Part shown: piece after piece, positions 59,164-64,000 of the stretch
Layout of the letters: each line of letters opens with the position of its first letter
How positions within the stretch are numbered: position 1 is the first letter of the stretch
Assembly: GCA_016705065.1 (NCBI GenBank)
Contig: JADIYY010000003.1
Coordinates: 496,001-560,000 of the forward strand
DNA length: 64,000 nt
Source of the DNA: Candidatus Aalborgiella aggregata
GTDB taxonomy: Bacteria > Pseudomonadota > Gammaproteobacteria > Burkholderiales > Burkholderiaceae_C
Direction of reading: 5' to 3'
Notes under the pieces: generated by a model
Told to the model about the DNA's origin: nothing
Seen by the model: only the letters and a program-made list of their open reading frames with translations
The model's database searches: none
Translations under genes and position numbers: made by a program

Positions 59164-61005
59164 TTAATTCATACCCACGCTGGCTTCTATGATGAAAAAG
59201 CTGTTTTTACGGCGCTGCTTTTCCCGGCGATGCTCGCTGATCTCGTTATCAATCAGGTCGTAGTCAATTTTCGCGGCCTGCACGGCACGGCAGGTCATGT
59301 AATTCTTGGCATCGGGTGTCGTTAGGTCATCCAAATGGTCGTTCAAGTTGGCGACCAAGCTGGCTGTGCGTCGAAACAGATCGGTACTGGATTTGAAGTC
59401 AGTAGGTTTTTCATTGAGTAGACTTTTTGCACAATCAGCCAGTCCTTTAGAGCCACAAAAGCCAGGCAACTTCACCTGATTTAATTGGTGTGTCTTGATG
59501 TCAAGATCACGTCCTACTTGCAACAGTGTTTGCAGCATTTCCCTTTGGTATGACAGCGCATGTTGGTACAAAGGTTCTTCGCAACTTGGGCAGACGGGGG
59601 TCAGCCATGACACCATCCATTCAAATAACGAACCACGTGAATCGCGCTGTAATTTGACCAAAGATTTGTCTTCATTTTGAATTTTGTCCAGCGGTACGGA
59701 AGCCAGTTTTCCGCAAGTTTGTGAATTCCAAGCAGCAAGCAGGTCGGCATCTGTCAGGGTGGGCGCTACGCCACGTGGCATCAAATCGCCTTTGACCAGA
59801 ATTCGGTTTTTTACTTCATCGTATGCAAAGCTGATGCGCCTGTAGGCTAAGGGCCAATCAGAAAGTGAACTGGTGTTCAATTCCAAGACTGGTCTGCCAG
59901 TCACGTTTTTGTGTGATGCCCAAAATCCGGTGTGCGTGTGTGCTGATAAATATACCAAAGGGTGGTCCAGTTGCGACATGGTATTGAACAGCAAAGCCCG
60001 AGATGCCAAGTTGATGGAAAGCCAGTTGTGGTGACCCGCAAAAATCACAATGTCCCCGCGGATTTTGGCCTCGTTGACCCATTTGGAGATGGCAGTGATT
60101 TGGTCTGGGTTAATTTTGCCCAAATCCCCTGGGCTGTGACCCAGCAAGGTGTCCATCACATCCACTGCAAGACCGGCTTGATTGGTGTCTAAACCAATGA
60201 TGATGGTGTCGCGCGTGGAACCTAGCGCACGTGGGAGCTTGAGGCGCTGCGCGATATAAGAGTTGGCATACAGATTGCCATCGATCAATTCCGCCTCAAT
60301 GCCTGACAGGAAAGCCATTGGGTCAGAACTGCGCCAGCTGATTGTTTGCCGTCCATTAGGGCGTGGTTGATCCAATTGTGGTTTGACACGACTATCCTTT
60401 TGATGCTGTGCAATGTACAGTGCAATAAAGTCCCGCTTGGATATCGCTTCGTTATCAGTCTTGTGTTTTGTATCGTCTAAGCCCGCACCTCGCATGCAAG
60501 CTTTGTTCCAATGATCTACTTCAGGGATCACTTTTCCCGTACCATTCTTGCTCAGAATTCCATACGCATAAATCCCAAACATCAGGCCGTCGTGGTTGCC
60601 TGGCAAAATAGCGCCTGTTTGCAGGGCGGCTTTGAATATTTTATTCATACGGTCCGCTTCAATTCGGCAGGACAGGTCCATGACATCGCCGAGATGTAAA
60701 AATGGCTCTTCGGCATGGTTGTGCAAAACCCATTCCATCAAGCGGCGACCAAATAAAGCTTGCTCAGGTGGGCGTTGCGCCACTTCAACATACGCATCAA
60801 TTGCGCTGTCATTGTCATGCAATGGGAAACCGGTGGACAAGTGCTCTTGTGTATCGCCTAAAGTGATGATGGGCGTCGTTAACGCTTGGTATGTACCGTC
60901 TGTAGATGTTTCGGGTGGTGGCAAGTTGGTGACGCTGGCGCAGCCCGATAGCAATGCGGCCAACAGCCAAATGAGACTAGATTGTTTGCAATTAACCATT
61001 TCCAA
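59164..61005 (-). CDS. Metallophosphoesterase-like lipoprotein
   Basis: The 613-residue protein has a lipoprotein signal (LLAALLSGCAS, C22). Metallophosphoesterase motifs follow: GDTQEH at residue 50, FLHLGDVMD at 103-110, LPGNHDG at 134-140, FAGHHNW and SAHTHTG. About 200 C-terminal residues are of unknown kind. It would act on the periplasmic side, but its substrate is unknown. It lies six bases after the phospholipase D-like gene and is surely co-transcribed with it. Confidence 0.75.
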   Translation of the reverse strand: MEMVNCKQSSLIWLLAALLSGCASVTNLPPPETSTDGTYQALTTPIITLGDTQEHLSTGFPLHDNDSAIDAYVEVAQRPPEQALFGRRLMEWVLHNHAEEPFLHLGDVMDLSCRIEADRMNKIFKAALQTGAILPGNHDGLMFGIYAYGILSKNGTGKVIPEVDHWNKACMRGAGLDDTKHKTDNEAISKRDFIALYIAQHQKDSRVKPQLDQPRPNGRQTISWRSSDPMAFLSGIEAELIDGNLYANSYIAQRLKLPRALGSTRDTIIIGLDTNQAGLAVDVMDTLLGHSPGDLGKINPDQITAISKWVNEAKIRGDIVIFAGHHNWLSINLASRALLFNTMSQLDHPLVYLSAHTHTGFWASHKNVTGRPVLELNTSSLSDWPLAYRRISFAYDEVKNRILVKGDLMPRGVAPTLTDADLLAAWNSQTCGKLASVPLDKIQNEDKSLVKLQRDSRGSLFEWMVSWLTPVCPSCEEPLYQHALSYQREMLQTLLQVGRDLDIKTHQLNQVKLPGFCGSKGLADCAKSLLNEKPTDFKSSTDLFRRTASLVANLNDHLDDLTTPDAKNYMTCRAVQAAKIDYDLIDNEISEHRREKQRRKNSFFIIEASVGMN

Positions 61006-61011
61006 GAAACC

Positions 61012-62601
61012 TCAGTACAAATCTTTGGGGAATATTTTGAAAATAAAATTTTCTAAGCGTTGCATCAAATTGCGTGCCGGTTGCTGAGTTAACTCACCAT
61101 CATGGCTGCGCCAAGTGAGTTGACCTGGTGCAGTTTGTACCACCTGCCAACTGTTCAAACCGTTCATGTCTTGCAACATGCGCTCGGCAAGCTTTTCAGA
61201 CAAAGAGGCACTGTCTATGATGACGCCCATCTCAGAATTCAGAATTTCAGAGCGTGGGTCAAGGTTCATCGAGCCAACAAAACTGCGTTGCCGGTCAATC
61301 ACCATGCCCTTGGCATGCAAGCCAACAAATTCGGCTTGCAAGGGTGCAATTTCTGCCAGTTCGCGACGCATCTTGGCATCCGGCCGCAATTCAAAAAGAT
61401 GAGCGCCAGTTGCCAAAATCGGTTCACGCCAATTCTCATAGTGGCTATTGACTGCGGGCACATCATGTGAGGCCAGTGAATTTGTCAAGATTCGAATTTT
61501 GACGCCACGGCTTCCCAGTTCACGCAAATCCGCCATGAAGTTGGCATCAGGAATGATGTACGCATTGGTTATCAGCAACTCACTTTTTGCGCTCCGCATC
61601 AAAGCGCGAATGGCATCGGGCATGTGGTTTTTGGTGTCTGCACTTCGCGAAGGCGAATCCGTGTGCACGACACTCTGGCCAGGTAGCAATAAGTTGTTCA
61701 ATTCCGCGATTTGCTTGGACCAATCCATGCGCTCAGCCTTAATGGCCAACAGACTCGGGTTGTCGATGCGGTGCATCAGTGCAGCCACTTCATTTTGAAT
61801 TTCTGCTTGAGTGGTATTGTCAGTTGCAGGCTTTGGAATATCTTCTACCCATTCGCTGTTCCAATAGCGATCAAATACTTGGCTGGCTTGCCTAGCGACT
61901 GGGCCTATGCCAAGTACATCCAAATCATGGAAATTGAATGCGGGATTGAGTCCAAAGTATTCATCCCCCAAATTTCGTCCACCAATGATACTGGCGCGGT
62001 TATCAGCCACCATTTGTTTGTTGTGCATGCGGCGGTTGAGCCGTTGAAAATCACCGAGCATGCCTAATCCGCGTCCAATCAGGGAGCGATCTTGCCAAGG
62101 ATTGAATACCCGAATTTGAATGTTGGGGTGCTTGGCAATATGGCTCAGCAGTTGGTCACGCATTTCCACATGTGTCATATCGTGCAACATGGTGTTCAGG
62201 TCGTCAAACAAAATGCGCACTTTGACACCACGGTTGGCCGCTTGAATTACCCGTGACATCATTAAATGCCCCAAGGTGTCGCCAAACCATACGTAATATT
62301 GCAAATCAATGCTGTGCTTAGCTGAGTCAATCAAAGCCAAGCGCCACAACAATGCTTGATCGCTTCTTTCTAAAAGATGAAAGCCAGAATGCGTTTGTCC
62401 AAATTGACCGCTGATATGAGCCTCAGCAGGTGCGAAATGGCTATCTGCTCGCGGCGTATGGGCTTGCTGTGCAGCTGGCCGAGGCTTCACGGGAGCAGTA
62501 ACGCATCCGGATACTAAAAAGACAAGCCACACTGAAATGAATGTGACAACAACACTGCGCGAAAATGGCTTGAGAACCATTGAGATAAAAACGTTGTTCA
62601 T
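61012..62601 (-). CDS. Phospholipase D-family lipoprotein (cardiolipin synthase-like)
   Basis: The 529-residue protein has a lipoprotein signal ending LVFLVSGC (C33) and two HKD motifs: HNKQMVAD (H193, K195, D200) followed by GGRNLGDEY, and HAKGMVID (H429, K431, D436) followed by GSMNLDPRS. The layout is that of cardiolipin synthase C-like or PLD-type phospholipases. It would work at the envelope on phospholipids. It is the first gene of a two-gene unit with the metallophosphoesterase. Confidence 0.82.
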   Translation of the reverse strand: MNNVFISMVLKPFSRSVVVTFISVWLVFLVSGCVTAPVKPRPAAQQAHTPRADSHFAPAEAHISGQFGQTHSGFHLLERSDQALLWRLALIDSAKHSIDLQYYVWFGDTLGHLMMSRVIQAANRGVKVRILFDDLNTMLHDMTHVEMRDQLLSHIAKHPNIQIRVFNPWQDRSLIGRGLGMLGDFQRLNRRMHNKQMVADNRASIIGGRNLGDEYFGLNPAFNFHDLDVLGIGPVARQASQVFDRYWNSEWVEDIPKPATDNTTQAEIQNEVAALMHRIDNPSLLAIKAERMDWSKQIAELNNLLLPGQSVVHTDSPSRSADTKNHMPDAIRALMRSAKSELLITNAYIIPDANFMADLRELGSRGVKIRILTNSLASHDVPAVNSHYENWREPILATGAHLFELRPDAKMRRELAEIAPLQAEFVGLHAKGMVIDRQRSFVGSMNLDPRSEILNSEMGVIIDSASLSEKLAERMLQDMNGLNSWQVVQTAPGQLTWRSHDGELTQQPARNLMQRLENFIFKIFPKDLY

Positions 62602-62753
62602 AACATGGTTTCGTAAGATTCCCTTGCAGCTTGTAATATGATGCCCTGAGGCAACGAAACGACAACTCGGTGATCAGTTTAGCATGCACAGATAACGCGC
62701 AACTGTGTGTGGATCAACAATATTGTCAGAAACAAATCTTAAAAGGACACTCT

Positions 62754-63893
62754 ATGCAAGCATGGCTTTGTGAAAACCCCATTGGTATTGATGCAGTCAC
62801 GTGGCAAGAGATGCCCACTCCTGAACCGGCTGAAGGCCAGGTACGCATTGCCATCAAGGCAGCGAGTTTGAACTTTCCCGATATTTTGATTGTGCAAAAC
62901 AAATACCAACACAAGCCAGCGCTGCCTTTTGTACCTGGCTCCGAATATGCGGGTGTGATTGAGGCTCTGGGTGCAGGTGTCACGCACCTCAAGGTCGGGC
63001 AAAACGTGGCTTGTTTAAGCGGCACAGGTGGTTTTGGCACACATACGCTAGCGCCTGCCGCAATGTGCATGCCCTTGCCTGCAGGTTTTCCGCATGTGGA
63101 TGCGGCCGCATTCATCATGATTTACGCTACATCGCATCACGCGCTGGTTGACCGCGCCGCACTCAAAGCTGGTGAGACGGTTTTGATTTTGGGCGCAGCG
63201 GGTGGTGTGGGCACATCTGCCATTCAAATCGCTAAAGCCATGGGTGCAATGGTGATTGCCGCCGCGTCCAGCGACGACAAATGTGCGCTGTGCAAAAGCA
63301 TTGGTGCCGATGAAACCATCAATTACAGCACCGAAGATTTACGCGAGCGCATCAAGGCGCTCACAGGTGGCAAAGGGCCTGATGTGATTTACGACCCCGT
63401 GGGCGGCGCGTACACCGAGCCAGCGTTTCGCAGCATCGCTTGGCGTGGCCGCTACTTGGTGGTGGGCTTTGCCGCTGGGCCGATACCAGCATTGCCGTTT
63501 AACCTGATGCTGCTCAAAGGCGCTTCAGTGGTCGGCGTATTCTGGGGCGACTTTGCCAAAAAAGAACCCAAAGCCAACGCCGCCATGATGGGCGAACTGG
63601 CCACTTGGTACGCCCAAGGCAAAATCAAACCCGTGATCGACCGCACCATGCCAATGGCGCAACTCAAAGAAGCCTACGCCCACATGAGCAGCCGTGCCGT
63701 GATGGGCAAGCTGGTGATTGTGAACCTTAGTGACGCCCGCCGTTGCGGTAGCCATGGTGGCTACAGCGGCCCGAGCCGCCTTGACCCGCCAGACTGCCCA
63801 GATGTAGGACAGATAATTTTAAAGTTTCCCCTGCAGGGCTTGAAAAAGCCACAAAAACCCTTATCATTAGCACTCGCAGCATCTGAGTGCTAA
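62754..63893 (+). CDS. NADPH:quinone oxidoreductase-family protein with C-terminal read-through
   Basis: The frame encodes 379 residues. Residues 1-324 are a normal zinc-free MDR/quinone oxidoreductase: GHT-like N-terminal domain, NAD(P)H motif ILGAAGGVGTSAIQIAKAMG and the usual end HMSSRAVMGKLVIVN. Then the frame continues for about 55 unrelated residues and stops only at the last base of the CIRCE element. Homologues end near residue 324; one lost base just before a TAG at 63728 would explain it. AAAAGGA precedes the ATG at 62754. Confidence 0.85.
   Translation: MQAWLCENPIGIDAVTWQEMPTPEPAEGQVRIAIKAASLNFPDILIVQNKYQHKPALPFVPGSEYAGVIEALGAGVTHLKVGQNVACLSGTGGFGTHTLAPAAMCMPLPAGFPHVDAAAFIMIYATSHHALVDRAALKAGETVLILGAAGGVGTSAIQIAKAMGAMVIAAASSDDKCALCKSIGADETINYSTEDLRERIKALTGGKGPDVIYDPVGGAYTEPAFRSIAWRGRYLVVGFAAGPIPALPFNLMLLKGASVVGVFWGDFAKKEPKANAAMMGELATWYAQGKIKPVIDRTMPMAQLKEAYAHMSSRAVMGKLVIVNLSDARRCGSHGGYSGPSRLDPPDCPDVGQIILKFPLQGLKKPQKPLSLALAASEC
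63739..63770 (+). other. Strong hairpin near the original end of the quinone oxidoreductase gene
   Basis: GTAGCCA-TGG-TGGCTAC is extended by GCCGTT / AGCGGC across a three-base bulge. There is no T-run, so it is at best an atypical terminator. It lies within the extended frame. Confidence 0.45.
63839..63867 (+). promoter_or_regulatory. groES promoter, overlapping sigma-32 and sigma-70 elements
   Basis: CTTGAA (63839-63844) and CCCTTAT (63858-63864) are 13 bases apart and fit a sigma-32 promoter. TTGAAA (63840) and TATCAT (63862) are 16 bases apart and fit a vegetative promoter. Both end at the CIRCE element. Confidence 0.55.
63867..63893 (+). promoter_or_regulatory. CIRCE element (HrcA operator)
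   Basis: TTAGCACTC, nine bases, GAGTGCTAA is a perfect match to the CIRCE consensus bound by the repressor HrcA. It directly follows the promoter of groES. Confidence 0.97.
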
Positions 63894-63995
63894 CAAGTTC
63901 ACCCAGAAGGCTCGTATAGACATGTGTTGTCACCAATTCGGTAAGACGACGCAGGTAGATTTTTTCTAACCCATTGTTTTAATTAAGGAAAAACC

Positions 63996-64000
63996 ATGAA
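63996..64000 (+). CDS. groES: Co-chaperonin GroES, first codons (partial)
   Basis: Only ATG and the start of the next codon are inside the window. The assignment rests on the CIRCE element upstream, the AAGGAAAAACC ribosome site and the typical spacing. The coding region itself cannot be read. Confidence 0.7.

Overview
This 64 kb window is a chromosomal stretch of a betaproteobacterium. The order spc/alpha ribosomal operon with infA between secY and rpmJ, hpf-ptsN-hprK, lplT-alr, rlmE-ftsH-folP-glmM and nrdA-nrdB followed by a histone H1-like gene points to Burkholderiales, most likely Comamonadaceae. Base composition is moderate, lower than in most of that family. No phage, transposase, CRISPR array or rRNA gene was seen. 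Almost everything is housekeeping, with one accessory biosynthetic cluster.

Layout. 1-7200: end of the spc operon and the alpha operon (rpsH tail to rplQ), then an initiator tRNA and a strong terminator. 7265-12868: cation/proton antiporter, nagZ, ffh, a CcsA-like membrane protein, a small PP0621-family protein and ampD. 12965-17953: class Ia ribonucleotide reductase under two NrdR boxes, then a lysine-rich histone H1-like protein. 18043-24327: DMT exporter, lplT, alr, purU, psd, corA. 24710-26880: hpf, ptsN, hprK and a CsoR/FrmR-type repressor. 27003-33929: LysM/BON protein, coaX, a DUF1566 protein, dsbD, a probable lipoprotein and ychF. 33985-42253: nine co-directional genes on the minus strand that look like a dialkylresorcinol-type lipid pathway (DarA, DarB, ketosynthase, chain-length-factor-like protein, carrier protein) with a dedicated ABC exporter, a BtrH-like acyltransferase, a membrane methyltransferase and one unknown protein. 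42443-48240: elongator tRNA-Met, miaB, a UbiH-type hydroxylase, dsbC, a GlcD/Dld-type oxidase, yhbY. 48332-53389: rlmE, ftsH, folP, glmM. 53410-58832: methyltransferase, ispH, slpA-type FKBP, radC, serC, serA. 58852-64000: an orphan bufferin-like (DUF2282) peptide, two lipoprotein hydrolases, a quinone oxidoreductase, and the CIRCE/sigma-32 control region and first codons of groES.

The most unusual signal is a family of nine short (about 50-68 bp) dispersed repeats, each with a GCTAT/ATAGC hairpin followed by a conserved AGGCAATCAATACGCC core. Five copies lie between genes and four lie inside reading frames. Three of those four (dsbD, the small gene before miaB, ispH) are at protein N-termini and are translated in the same frame, giving related peptides. 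In two of them the repeat forms the hydrophobic core of the signal peptide. The fourth lies inside folP without an obvious change in protein length. This resembles the in-frame palindromic elements known from Rickettsia, but here it supplies secretion signals.

Limits: all assignments come from reading the sequence and from memory of protein families. No database search, alignment program or folding program was run.
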